Assembly: GCF_000708285.2 (NCBI RefSeq)
Contig: NZ_JAUG01000029.1
Coordinates: forward strand, 31,995 to 95,994
DNA length: 64,000 nt
Source of the DNA: Pedobacter borealis DSM 19626
Lineage (GTDB): Bacteria > Bacteroidota > Bacteroidia > Sphingobacteriales > Sphingobacteriaceae
Direction: 5' to 3'
Below are positions 45,790-55,403 of the stretch, piece by piece. The position numbers and the translations under genes were made by a program. A model generated the notes under the pieces. That model did no database searches. It was not told the origin of the DNA and saw only the letters and a program-made list of their open reading frames with translations. How positions within the stretch are numbered: the stretch's first letter is position 1; every line of letters begins with the position of its first letter.

Positions 45790-46532
45790 ACAAACATTCT
45801 ATCGTAAGGAAAATATGGGGCAATACAGATGTTGTTCTTTTTATTTTTGCTGGCGCCGCAGCAGAGTTTAGCCTGAATAAAGCTGTTGATTGGTTGTATT
45901 TTACGGGTAAACTGCCTAAAGATCCGCTGGGAAGATTATTTTCTACGGTTGCTTATGCGCAAAAAATCGTATTTTCCACTTTAACTGGAGCCAATGCAGC
46001 GATAGATCAGATTACCATGATCCATCAGCATGTTGAAGCTGGAAGAAACGCTAAAATTCCAGATTGGGCCTATAGAGATGTATTATTTATGCTGATTGAC
46101 TATTCAATCCGTGCTTTCGAAGTACTGGAAAGAAAACTCACTTTAACAGAAAAGGAAGAAATATTTACTACTTTCTATCAAGTTGGATGCCGCATGAAAA
46201 TAAATGGACTTCCTGGTAATTTTGCGGCCTGGCAGATGATGCATGAACAACAGCTACAGGAAAATTTAATTTATAGCTGCTTTTCTCATGATCTTTATGA
46301 TCAGTACAAAAAACACCTGGGTGCGCTGAGGTATTTATTAATGCGAAAAATACAAGCACTCATCGTTCCACCTAAAGTGAATGAATTGCTTAAACTGGGG
46401 GAAGGAAAACCCATTAAACCAATACTTACTTTATACAAAATAAGTAGGAAACTGAGGGTGAACAAACCGTTAAGAAACTTAATTCTCCCGGCAGCGTACA
46501 AGGCACAGATTTTGGGCCTCGAAGCTTTTTAA
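45777..46532 (+). CDS. MpaB-like oxygenase (DUF2236 family)
   Basis: 251 residues matching the ER-bound oxygenase mpaB/DUF2236 family: an early VLFIFAGAAAEFS segment, IVFSTLTGANAAIDQITMIH with HQHVEAGR near residue 83, WAYRDVLFMLIDYSIRAFEV near 100, and a C-terminal helical region rich in Lys. Family members are haem- or metal-dependent oxygenases; those studied include the fungal mycophenolic acid enzyme and bacterial latex-clearing proteins. The overlap with the upstream membrane protein gene suggests a two-gene unit. Substrate unknown. Confidence 0.82.
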   Translation: MDFVDKHSIVRKIWGNTDVVLFIFAGAAAEFSLNKAVDWLYFTGKLPKDPLGRLFSTVAYAQKIVFSTLTGANAAIDQITMIHQHVEAGRNAKIPDWAYRDVLFMLIDYSIRAFEVLERKLTLTEKEEIFTTFYQVGCRMKINGLPGNFAAWQMMHEQQLQENLIYSCFSHDLYDQYKKHLGALRYLLMRKIQALIVPPKVNELLKLGEGKPIKPILTLYKISRKLRVNKPLRNLILPAAYKAQILGLEAF

Positions 46533-46543
46533 TAGCAATAAGA

Positions 46544-46661
46544 GGGTTGTATCATAAAGTTAATTTCGATTCGTATTGTCACGTTGTCCAAAGGACTCCT
46601 ACGGAGAGCTTGTCGAAACGCCCTGCCAAGGTTATTTAACCTAGTCCTTCGACAGGCTACC
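46544..46661. repeat. MITE-like hairpin element, family A, copy 2
   Basis: Begins GGTTGTATCATAAAG and contains TTGTCACGTTG, AGCTTGTCGAAACG and CCTTCGACAGGCTAC, matching the element at 19685 and the one at 63874. It directly abuts a family B element. Confidence 0.75.
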
Positions 46662-46667
46662 ATAAAA

Positions 46668-46766
46668 AGGTCGTCATTGCGAGGAACGAAGCAATCTTAA
46701 TGCGCACGCTGGTAGCGATCGTTGTAAGATTGCTTCGTCGGCTGAAAAAGCCTTCTCGCAATGACG
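46668..46766. repeat. Dispersed hairpin repeat, family B, copy 3
   Basis: A nearly symmetric element: GTCATTGCGAGGAACGAAGC to GCTTCGTCGG and CTTCTCGCAATGAC, with core CTTAATGCGCACGCTGGTAG and CGATCGTTGTAAGATT. It shares this core with the copy at 27303. Confidence 0.8.
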
Positions 46767-46817
46767 ATAATCTGAGGAGATTTAATCTAAGGTACGATAC
46801 AGCTTCATTACAAACTT

Positions 46818-48203
46818 TTATTTCCAATCAAATGGCAAATACCAATTGGCCGGATCCATTAATTTTTGCCTGGCGAGGCTTGCATTAGGGTTACCTGCTT
46901 TTAACAGCTTTTGGTAAATGCGATCTGCTAAAAAGGCTGGGTTGTTCTGTCTGCGGGCAATACGGACCAAATCAGGCCAGCGGTTACCTTCAAAAGCAAG
47001 TTCCAATGCGGCCTCATCAATTAATTTGCCTTCTAAGCCAATCATATCCGTTTGGTAACTTATATCAATAGCGTTTACTACTGCCCTACCTCTAATGCCA
47101 CAGTTACGGTACCAGGTACCCGAAACATCGTTATTTTTTCTGGCATCGAAATAATAAGGTGAGGTTTGCGGATAAGGAGTAATCATCGTATTTAATTCAG
47201 CTACCGAAACCGGGGCCTGTGCACCGGCAGTAATGGTACCTACGTAATAGGTATTCCTGATCCCCGTGTTTAACAATGCCCAGCCCAATTTGGTCTGTCC
47301 ATCTCTATTGGCTGCCTCCGAAAAACGAAGGTGTAACAATGGCGCCCTGTAAATGCCCCACTTACCGCCGTTATCGGTTAGTTTGGTAATTTCATCGCCC
47401 ATGGCCGAAGCATTGAACGATAATTTGCTCCTCGGATCGAAAGGAACACCGCTAGTGGTAACCTGGCTATTCCACAAGTCTTTTATAGCCTGCGAAGGTT
47501 TTATCTGATAGCTTTTAAGCGGCGAACACAAATCAATCATTGGGTTTACAGGTTTAAAGGCGGTATTATAAGGCATGGCCCATAACCACTCGGTGCTCCA
47601 TGGGCTCGAGGTGGTTGGCAAGGCAAAAATAGCCCGCCAGCCTGCATCTAAACTGTTTATCAAACTACTGGCATCTTGCCCACTTCTACTAAATAGAACG
47701 GCTAAATTGGCATAAGCCACATCACCGGAGTTATTGATTTTGTAAAAGTTAAACCTAAAGTTATCATTCGCATTGCCATTTTCAGCATTCATCAGCTTGG
47801 CATAATTTTCTGCTGCTTTAATATAATTGCCTTTCCACAAGTAAAGATCGCCCAGCAGGAAAGCCTTTGATGCAAACAGTTTTTGAGTATAATTTCCATC
47901 AATGGTTACCAATAATGATGTGCCTGTAGGATAAGCATAAGGTTCTTTATAAGGCAGGCTTTCGTTAAAGGCAATTAATTTATCCAAGAGCTGATCAAAC
48001 GGTATTTTAGGATAATTGGCCAGATTTTTCAAATCATCTACCGTTTCTATCGCATCGGTAATATATGGTACACTACCATATTGAATGCCTAGGTGCAGAT
48101 AAATTATTATCATAAAAGATAATAACCGTCTACAGCACGTATAAATCGTTTTAAGTAAGCCTGAATGCTTTAAAAAAAAATAAATAGCGGCATTACCGAT
48201 CAA
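46818..48203 (-). pseudogene. Orphan RagB/SusD-family lipoprotein gene, 5'-truncated
   Basis: The SusD part begins abruptly near residue 36 (HLGIQYGSVPYITD) and continues with the family's starch-binding fold: AFLLGDLYLWKGNYIKAAEN, WLWAMPYNTAF, the closing ALELAFEGNRWPDLVRIARR and PFDWK at the end. A full SusD has a lipoprotein signal and roughly 150 more N-terminal residues; here they are replaced by a non-homologous stretch (IYFFLKHSGLLKTIYTCCRR). No susC lies next to it. It is most likely the remnant of a deleted PUL. It might produce a cytoplasmic fragment but cannot be exported as a lipoprotein. Confidence 0.85.
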
Positions 48204-48409
48204 AAAAATATTAACAGTACGAGAAATAAGACAAAATACGAGGGCTATTCTATAATTAATTTTTGTATATTATTTTATGAAATGTTCTATGGTTTAAAGC
48301 TATTTGCTATTCAGTCATGCTTCTGGTATGGCAATCACACAGATATTCATCGATCGGTTTTTATGGAGTGTGAAATGAGCAGGAAATACAATTCTAAGCT
48401 TGGGGTGCA

Positions 48410-49450
48410 TTAAACAGGCTGTACAGCTACGAGCTGCATTTCTTTTTCTTTTCCGCGGAGCTTAATTGCACCTAACATTTGCGTGGTATAACGATCTGTT
48501 AACTGTAGTTCTTCAATTAGCGCTATCGATACCAGCATCTCCTGGTTAAACTCCTTGCACATATTCTGAATTCTTGAAGTGGTATTCAGTACATCTCCAG
48601 AGTAGGTAATATCGCGTTTTATAATCCCCACTTCGCCTGCTATAATCTTTCCGCAATGAATACCTGCTTTAAAAGCAGGCAGTAAACCATACTTTCCAAT
48701 GTACTTACCCTTCAGAAGTAACAGATGCGCTTTGATATCAAAAAAACAATTGATGCATTTATTGTTTCTTAATCCTTCATCATAACGCCAGGCAATTACT
48801 ACTTCGTCGCCCACATATTGGTATATTTCTCCCCTATTTTCTAAAATAGGATTGGTAATATCGATAAAGATATCTTTTAATAATTCGTGGTATTTTTTAT
48901 CTCCGAGGCTTTCGGCGATGGAGGTTGATGAATTTAAGTCGAGAAACATAAATATCCGTGATTCTTCTTTAGGTGTATTGTATTTTCCACTGATAATATC
49001 CCAGAAAATACCTTGCCCAAACTTACTGTTTATCTGCAACAGCAACTGCGTTATGGAAACCACAAAGGCCCATACCAATCCGTTTTTTAAAAATCTTTTC
49101 GAATCGCCCAGTTCATAGAGGCTCAGTATCTCGTTCACAATCAAAATAACGCCTAAAAACGATCCAGCTACAATTAAGAGGGTATAACCATAGGGCTTAT
49201 CGTTATATTTTACATTTACAAAAAACACGAGCAAACTCCCGCCCAGCAGTGCTCCAAAAAGGCCAATAACGGCATTTAATAGGATTGAAGAAATTAAGGT
49301 ATAACCAGGCGCTGGCCCTAAAGAATTTCGGGTATGCAGCACAAGGTCTTCAAAAATGGCAATTACCATTCCAGCCATCGGCCAAGCCAGGATAATGACC
49401 AATAACTGCTGAAGTTTCTGCTGTGTTTGCCGATTAATTTTTACTGACAT
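48410..49450 (-). CDS. Membrane-anchored class III nucleotidyl cyclase
   Basis: 346 residues. Four N-terminal hydrophobic segments (about 13-33, 48-75, 85-108, 122-142) anchor a class III adenylate/guanylate cyclase domain (about 165-335). Metal-binding Asp residues are visible in MFLDLNSSTSIAE and YVGDEVVIAW; FKAGIHCGKIIAGEVG and YSGDVLNTTSRIQNM complete the active site. It makes a cyclic nucleotide from ATP or GTP; substrate-determining residues were not resolved. It stands alone beside the truncated susD. Confidence 0.92.
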   Translation of the reverse strand: MSVKINRQTQQKLQQLLVIILAWPMAGMVIAIFEDLVLHTRNSLGPAPGYTLISSILLNAVIGLFGALLGGSLLVFFVNVKYNDKPYGYTLLIVAGSFLGVILIVNEILSLYELGDSKRFLKNGLVWAFVVSITQLLLQINSKFGQGIFWDIISGKYNTPKEESRIFMFLDLNSSTSIAESLGDKKYHELLKDIFIDITNPILENRGEIYQYVGDEVVIAWRYDEGLRNNKCINCFFDIKAHLLLLKGKYIGKYGLLPAFKAGIHCGKIIAGEVGIIKRDITYSGDVLNTTSRIQNMCKEFNQEMLVSIALIEELQLTDRYTTQMLGAIKLRGKEKEMQLVAVQPV

Positions 49451-49571
49451 CGTGATTTCTATTCAAAACGACTGATTCAATATACCTTAACTTTTTACTA
49501 AAATAATGAATATAATCTTACATGTGCCCTAATAAACAATTGAAACAGCAATTACCTGCTAATACGTAAAA

Positions 49572-49610
49572 ACTGTTCGCTGCCGCACAACTACTGTTCG
49601 GAAATGAACA
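49572..49610. promoter_or_regulatory. Candidate operator: direct and inverted TGTTC repeats
   Basis: ACTGTTCG occurs at 49572 and 49593, 21 nt apart (two helical turns). The second copy forms the inverted repeat TGTTCGGAAATGAACA (49595-49610). It lies in the divergent gap between the cyclase and GIN-domain genes (49451-49780), which has no other recognisable content. Confidence 0.4.
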
Positions 49611-49780
49611 TACCTAAACGGGTAATAAGCAAAAACAACCCTTACCAAGCGATTAAGGTGACATTTACTTTTTGGCACCCGCTTGGTTAACCACGAAACT
49701 GAATAATGTTGGTACAAGCTGGTTTTAAATAGTGCACCACCATAAGCTTAATAAATTTTAACATTTAAATAAAAAACACG

Positions 49781-50389
49781 ATGAAAACTTCAATTAAAAC
49801 GCTAATCGTTACTGCATTAGCAGTAATTACTTTAACGGCTGCCCTTCCAAACAACTTAAGGGCTACAGAAAAAAACACAACGATGCTTTACAAGATTCAA
49901 AACTTTAGAAGGATTGTGATAAAGGGAAATGTAGAGGTGATGCTGGTACAGCGGCCCGCGATTGGAATATCTTTTGCAGATGATAACACTGGAAATGTGA
50001 AAGTTATCCAGCAGGGCGAGGTGCTACGCATTACCGATATCGATAATGAAAAATGTAAACTTGTTATTTATGTAAATGATATTTACCGCATTGAGGCTGA
50101 TCAAAATGCTGTTGTAAAAACAGAAGCAAAGCTCAGCCCTAAATTTCTTCAGATCATTCTTAAGGGAAATGCCTTTGCCGACATCAATACCAGTAGTGAG
50201 GGCCTATATACTGAAATTCTCGACAAAAGTACATTAAAACTCAAAGGCAATACCAATCGCCATACGCTGGTTATGGGCAAAGCACCAAATTTGACTATCG
50301 ATCGTTTTGCTGCCACCCAAACAGATGTTAGCCAGGTGGGAGTCACAGAAGAAGAAATTGTTGCTCTTGTTCCATCCTCAGTTCAATAA
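49781..50389 (+). CDS. GIN-domain (DUF2807) exported protein
   Basis: 202 residues with a signal peptide (LIVTALAVITLTAALP). The mature protein has the short beta-strand repeats of the putative auto-transporter adhesin head GIN domain: FRRIVIKGNVEVMLVQ near 45, LVIYVNDIYRIEADQNAVVK near 110, and ALKLKGN-type turns (STLKLKGNTNRHTLV). Such proteins are abundant in Bacteroidota, located in the periplasm or outer membrane, without known function. Slightly shorter than the usual 220-250 residues but complete. Confidence 0.85.
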   Translation: MKTSIKTLIVTALAVITLTAALPNNLRATEKNTTMLYKIQNFRRIVIKGNVEVMLVQRPAIGISFADDNTGNVKVIQQGEVLRITDIDNEKCKLVIYVNDIYRIEADQNAVVKTEAKLSPKFLQIILKGNAFADINTSSEGLYTEILDKSTLKLKGNTNRHTLVMGKAPNLTIDRFAATQTDVSQVGVTEEEIVALVPSSVQ

Positions 50390-50555
50390 ATGATAGGAGC
50401 TTGGGCTTTAAAAGTAAATCATGCTGGCCAATAATTTTGTCAATCTCATTAAGTTAAGAGATAAATCGCAAAAGATGTCACCCTGAGGGATAATTTATGG
50501 TATAAAAATGAATATTAAGACTGAAGAATTTTAAAGAGGTGAGTTGATTAGAAGT

Positions 50556-50676
50556 ATCGTCATCTCGACCGTAGCGGAGAGATCTTTAAATTTGACTTCA
50601 ATAACATAGTTCAAAGATCTCTCCTCCGAAGGAGTTCCTTTGGAACACTCCGCAGTGCTTCGGTCGAGATGACGAT
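50556..50676. repeat. Hairpin element with perfect 16-bp terminal inverted repeats
   Basis: ATCGTCATCTCGACCG (50556-50571) and CGGTCGAGATGACGAT (50661-50676) are exact reverse complements. Inner arms GAGAGATCTTTAAA and AAAGATCTCTCC also pair. It lies in the gap between the GIN and ABC-F genes (50390-50806), which also contains a CGAAGGGCAT to CTTCGACTACG hairpin near 50710-50765. Confidence 0.85.
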
Positions 50677-50806
50677 CATTCCATGGGAGTCTTGTCAATG
50701 GTAGTGTAGTCGAAGGGCATTTATTTGCGATTTATCAATCTTAAGAAGTCTTCGACTACGCTCTCCACAGGAGTCCTTTGGACAGACTGACGACCGCGGT
50801 GCTTGT

Positions 50807-52441
50807 TTAACTTTGCTCTATTTCCTTCAGGCTATTCATTTTCTTATAAGCTAAGAACCCTTTAATATTTTCAAAGTGTTCACGAACGCGTTTATTGCCA
50901 AATTCAAACACTTTTTGTGCTAATCCATCTAAGAAATCACGGTCGTGCGATACCAAAATCAAGGTACCATCAAAATCTTTTAATGCATCTTTAATAATGT
51001 CTTTGGTCTTCATGTCCAAATGATTGGTTGGCTCATCCAGGATCAATACATTTACGGGTTCTAACAACAATTTAATCATGGCCAAACGGGTTTTCTCGCC
51101 ACCAGAAAGTACCTTAACCTTTTTTGTGGTATCATCGCCACTAAACATAAAGGCGCCTAAAAGGTCTTTGATTTTTATTGAGCCGTCGCTTAACGGAATT
51201 TGATCAATGGTTTCGAATACCGTTAGGTTTTCATCCAATAATGCGGCCTGATTTTGCGCAAAATAGCCAATCTTAGCATTGTGACCTACTTTTAAACCAC
51301 CTTCGAAATCAATTTCACCCATAATGGCTTTAATCATAGTCGATTTACCTTCGCCGTTTTTACCAACAAAAGCCACTTTTTCTCCTCGTTCGATCACCAT
51401 AGATGCTTTTTCAAAAACAACATGATCGCCGTAAGTTTTAGTCAGCTCTTCTACCATTACCGGATACTGACCTGAACGTGGTGACGGTGGAAATTTTAAC
51501 CGCAACGCTGAATTATCCACTTCATCGATCTCAATTACTTCAAGTTTCTCGAGCATTTTTACACGCGATTGCACCTGTAAAGTTTTAGAATAGGTCCCTC
51601 TAAAGCGATCGATAAATTCCTGGTTGTCGGCAATAAAACGTTGTTGTTCTTCGTAAGCTTTCAACTGGTGTACACGACGCTCGGCACGCAGCTGGAGGTA
51701 ATGGGTGTATTTGGCTTTATAATCATATATTCTGCCCATGGTTACCTCAATAGTACGATTGGTAATGTTATCTACAAAGGTACGATCGTGCGAGATTACC
51801 ATCACGGCTTTTGCCGAATTGATCAGAAAATCTTCCAACCATTGAATACTTTCGATATCCATGTGGTTGGTAGGCTCATCCAGTAAGATAAGATCAGGTT
51901 TCTTTAATAAAATTTTGGCCAACTCGATACGCATGCGCCATCCACCCGAAAACTCAGAAGTTTGGCGGGTAAAGTCTTTACGCTCGAAACCCAAACCTTT
52001 TAATACTTTCTCTACTTCTGCATCGTAATTGGTTTCTTCGATAGAATAAAATTGCTCACTTAATTCAGATACCCGCTCGATAAGCTTCATATAATCGTCA
52101 CTTTCGTAATCGGTACGGATAGTCAGTTGTTCATTCAGCTCATCAAGCTCTTTTTGCATCTGGTTTACCGCTGCAAAAGCTTTCATGGTTTCCTCAAAAA
52201 CAGTAACATTGTCATGAGTAAGCAAATGTTGTGGCAAATACGCAATCACAGCTTCTTTCGGACCTGTTACGCTACCAGATGTAGGCTTAGCTACATCAGC
52301 AATGATTTTTAGAATGGTCGACTTGCCTGCACCATTTTTACCCATTAAGGCGATTTTATCGTTCTCGTTTATCGAAAAGGTTACGTCGCTAAAAAGGGTG
52401 GTTCCGCCAAATGAAACGGAGATATTGTTTACATTAATCAC
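50807..52441 (-). CDS. ABC-F family ATPase (translation-associated)
   Basis: 544 residues with two ABC ATPase domains and no membrane part. Walker A motifs are GKNGAGKST (about residue 35) and GKNGEGKST (about 360). The two signatures are FSGGWRMRIELA and LSGGEKTRLAMI, and Walker B/switch regions LILLDEPTNHMD and VLILDEPTNHLD are complete. The Lys/Glu-rich linker between domains (LRAERRVHQLKAYEEQQRF) is the P-site tRNA interaction motif of ABC-F proteins, resembling the Uup/YbiT group. It acts on ribosomes. It is monocistronic. Confidence 0.95.
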   Translation of the reverse strand: MINVNNISVSFGGTTLFSDVTFSINENDKIALMGKNGAGKSTILKIIADVAKPTSGSVTGPKEAVIAYLPQHLLTHDNVTVFEETMKAFAAVNQMQKELDELNEQLTIRTDYESDDYMKLIERVSELSEQFYSIEETNYDAEVEKVLKGLGFERKDFTRQTSEFSGGWRMRIELAKILLKKPDLILLDEPTNHMDIESIQWLEDFLINSAKAVMVISHDRTFVDNITNRTIEVTMGRIYDYKAKYTHYLQLRAERRVHQLKAYEEQQRFIADNQEFIDRFRGTYSKTLQVQSRVKMLEKLEVIEIDEVDNSALRLKFPPSPRSGQYPVMVEELTKTYGDHVVFEKASMVIERGEKVAFVGKNGEGKSTMIKAIMGEIDFEGGLKVGHNAKIGYFAQNQAALLDENLTVFETIDQIPLSDGSIKIKDLLGAFMFSGDDTTKKVKVLSGGEKTRLAMIKLLLEPVNVLILDEPTNHLDMKTKDIIKDALKDFDGTLILVSHDRDFLDGLAQKVFEFGNKRVREHFENIKGFLAYKKMNSLKEIEQS

Positions 52442-52631
52442 AATTGGGAATATTAAATTCGCGGCAAAGATAAAGGAAAGCAGTTAAATTTTAGCTAGAA
52501 GATGAGACATAAAAAAGGCCTCGCCTCTGAAACACCATGCAATCAGCCTGCAGCGAAATGGATCATCAGTTGAAAGACGAAATGTAAATAACGCAAAATT
52601 TATAACGTGGTCGCTCCTGTCTATTTTCAGT

Positions 52632-54988
52632 TTATAGCTGAACAGTCTGTTCCAGTTTTTTCACTCTTTCATATATCCCGGGGTCATGTTTTTTAATCCT
52701 GATCTTTACATATTTCGATGCGGGCATATTGCTTTCTTTCACTACATTGTTGATCCCTACCAGGACATTTGTTTCCGGGAAGTAGGTAACCGCATTTTTT
52801 TCAGGAATCTGATAGGAAACAATAATAAACAATGGTGCTATCCGCTCTATTCCATCATCATAGTTGAATAAATCTACTTTATCGCCAGCTTTCAACCCTG
52901 CACCATCAATGTCATTCTGGTTCATAAACACTACCCTACGTTCATTCTTTATGCCCCGGTACCGGTCATCAAGCCCATAGATGGTGGTATTAAACTGGTC
53001 GTGTGTACGAGTTGTAGCCATCATATATTCTCCATCTTCTAGATTATTTTCAGGCAGGCTGGTTAATGTAAACGGTGCTTTTTCTCCAAAATCCTTTGTA
53101 ATAAATTTCCCGTCCCTTGCGAGATTAGGCAGATAAAATCCTTCTTTACGCCTAACCTTTTCATTGTAGTTTTCAAACCGGGGATACATTTTTCGATGTC
53201 GTCCCTTACAGCATCGTAACTTTCTGCGTAACGTTTCCAGTTGATGACCGATTTATCGCCTAAAGTTGCCATCGCCATACGGCATACAATCTGTGTTTCA
53301 TTAATTAGATTGTCTGATACCGGTTTCAGCATTCCCTTTGATGACTGCACTACCCCCATCGAGTTTTCTGTAGTGATAAACTGATGCACACCATTTACCA
53401 TATCAATATCGCTCCGGGATAGTGTTGGCAGTATGATGGATTCCTTTCCATGAACCAGGTGGCTACGGTTCAGTTTTGTAGATACAGAAACGATTAAATT
53501 AAGTTTTCGTACCGCATTGGCGGTATAGTTTGTATCTGGTGTTGCAGATAGAAAGTTCCCTCCCAAGCAGAATAAGACTTTGAGTTTTCCTTCATGCATG
53601 GCTTTTATTGTCCTCACCACATCATAGCCATGTTTACGGGGAGGATTAAAGCCATAAAAATCCTGAAGACGGTCTAGTTGAGCATCTGTAGGTTTTTCAT
53701 CAATCATCATGGTCCTGTTTCCCTGAACATTACTGTGTCCACGAACAGGACAAACACCTGCCCCGGGCTTACCAATACTACCTTTTAACAACAAGATGTT
53801 GAGCATTTCCTTAATCATATCTACACCATTGGGCTGCTGTGTGATCCCCATTCCCCAGCAGATAATAATTCATTTTTTAAATGCCAGCATTTGTGCAGCA
53901 TCGTAAATCAACGCAGTAGAAACACCAGATTCCTTTGCAAGTTCTGCTAACTTATAGGTTTCGAACTGTTTGATAAAAGCGCCATAGCCAACTGTTTTTT
54001 CGGCGATAAAATCATGATCGAATACCGCCCCTGGAGATTTCCTTTCAAATTCAAGCAGAAGCAGTTCAATCGCTTTTAAAAGGGCCATATCGCCATTTAT
54101 TTTTACAGGCAGGTAAATATCAGCGAGTTTTCCGCCATTCCCTAGCACACCACTTACCTCCTGAGGGTTACGGAACCCCATTAATCCCGCTTCAGGCAAG
54201 GGGTTTATGGCAATAATCTTACCACCATTCTTTTTACATTTTGCGAGGGCACTCATCATCCTCGGTGCATTGGTCCCCGGATTCTGGCCGACGATCACTA
54301 CTACATCGGTATCGTAGAAATCTTCGAGCTTTACGGTTCCCTTTCCAATACCAATTGTTGGGCGTAGTGCAGTACCTGATGTTTCATGGCACATATTGGA
54401 GCAATCGGGCATATTGTTGGTCCCATATTCTTTTGCAAATAACTGGTAAAGAAATGATGCTTCATTACTCGTTCTTCCCGAGGTATAAAATGTCGCCTCA
54501 TCTGGGGTTTCCAATGCATTCAGATGGGCTGCAATTTTTGAGAATGCATCATCCCAGGTGATAGGTTGATAGTGGGTGCCCCCCTGTGGCAGGTACATTG
54601 GCTCGGTTAACCGTCCCATTTTTCCTATGGTGAAATCATCCAGTTTTGCCAGGTCAAAAACAGAATTTTTCTTAAAAAATTCGGCAGTAACCCTTTTGGT
54701 TGTAGCCTCTTCGGCAAGCGCCTTTGCGCCATTTTCACAATATTCTCCCAATGGAGACCGTTCATCATCCGGATCCGGCCAGGCACAGCTCGGGCAGTCG
54801 AAACCGCCTGCCTGATTCATTTTAAATAATGCCCTGGTGCCTCTTAAAAGTGTTTTTTCTTCAATTAGGTCCCCGAAAGCGGCCACTACTGCCGGTATGC
54901 CAGCGGCCCATGTTTTCACGGGTGTTAGTTTAAGGCCTAACAATTTATAGGGATTCTCTGCAGCAGGTTCTTTTTTATCGTTCTCCAT
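52632..54988 (-). pseudogene. FdhF/YdeP-family molybdopterin oxidoreductase, inactivated by an in-frame stop and a frameshift
   Basis: Three adjacent segments add up to a protein of about 785 codons, the normal length. Segment 1 (54988-53870) has FDCPSCAWPDPDDERSPLGE and the cofactor-site motif NMCHETSGTALRPTIG. It ends at TGA (53870-53872); the same frame continues IIICWGMGITQQPNGVD and KPGAGVCPVRGHSNVQGNR. Segment 2 runs out near 53190, where a missing A in an A5 tract moves the frame to MYPRFENYNEKVRRKEGFYL, continuing to 52632 with the molybdopterin-dinucleotide-binding domain. TGA here is not at the cofactor-ligand position, where a Cys is present, so selenocysteine is unlikely; CGA to TGA is the simple explanation. 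Two independent lesions indicate decay. Confidence 0.88.
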
Positions 54989-54991
54989 ACC

Positions 54992-55302
54992 TTAACTATT
55001 TAAATGGGGATTGGGGTAATTGTCGCTTTGGTCTTCTTCTACATTATCCAGGCAGGTAAAGTCCTTTTCTATCAGCAAACTAACAGGCCCGCTAAGGTTA
55101 CTAAATCCTACCTTATCTGTATTGACCAGTTCTTCCACCATTTTCTCCGGCATGTACAGCACGATGCGGTTATCAATAAAATCGGCACTTAGGTTGTTAT
55201 CACTTGTAGTTGTTATGCAATCGAACTCAGGTTATTACCTATACCCGGTTCCATCGAACCAAATTGTTCTCAATCCAAAAATCGTGCAAAATCCAGGATG
55301 GA
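54992..55302 (-). pseudogene. Remnant of the small companion gene upstream of the FdhF-like gene
   Basis: From the stop at 54992 the minus strand is open for 80 codons to 55231. It encodes FIDNRIVLYMPEKMVEELVN, GPVSLLIEKDFTCLDN and EDQSDNYPNP, the C-terminal signature I associate with a small protein (DUF7009-like) commonly found beside FdhF/YdeP-type oxidoreductases. Two consecutive TAA codons (55232-55237) interrupt it, and the same frame upstream still reads IWFDGTGYR before them. No start codon is available. It ends 3 nt before the FdhF start, so the pair was an operon and both have decayed. Confidence 0.65.
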
Positions 55303-55403
55303 AATAACCCAACTATCAGTAATTACCGCCCATTAAAATTTAGGGCGGTAATTTTCCCCATACATTTATAATCCTTTTTATTTTCGTTCCTTTATTTTAA
55401 AAT

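Noticed and set aside
48100..48200. Continuation of susD upstream in another frame (AYLKRFIRA)
   Set aside because: Only about nine residues resemble the family and stops follow; may be chance.
53870..53872. Selenocysteine codon in the FdhF-like gene
   Set aside because: The TGA lies far from the cofactor-ligand motif, where a normal Cys is present, and a second frameshift follows; a nonsense mutation is simpler.
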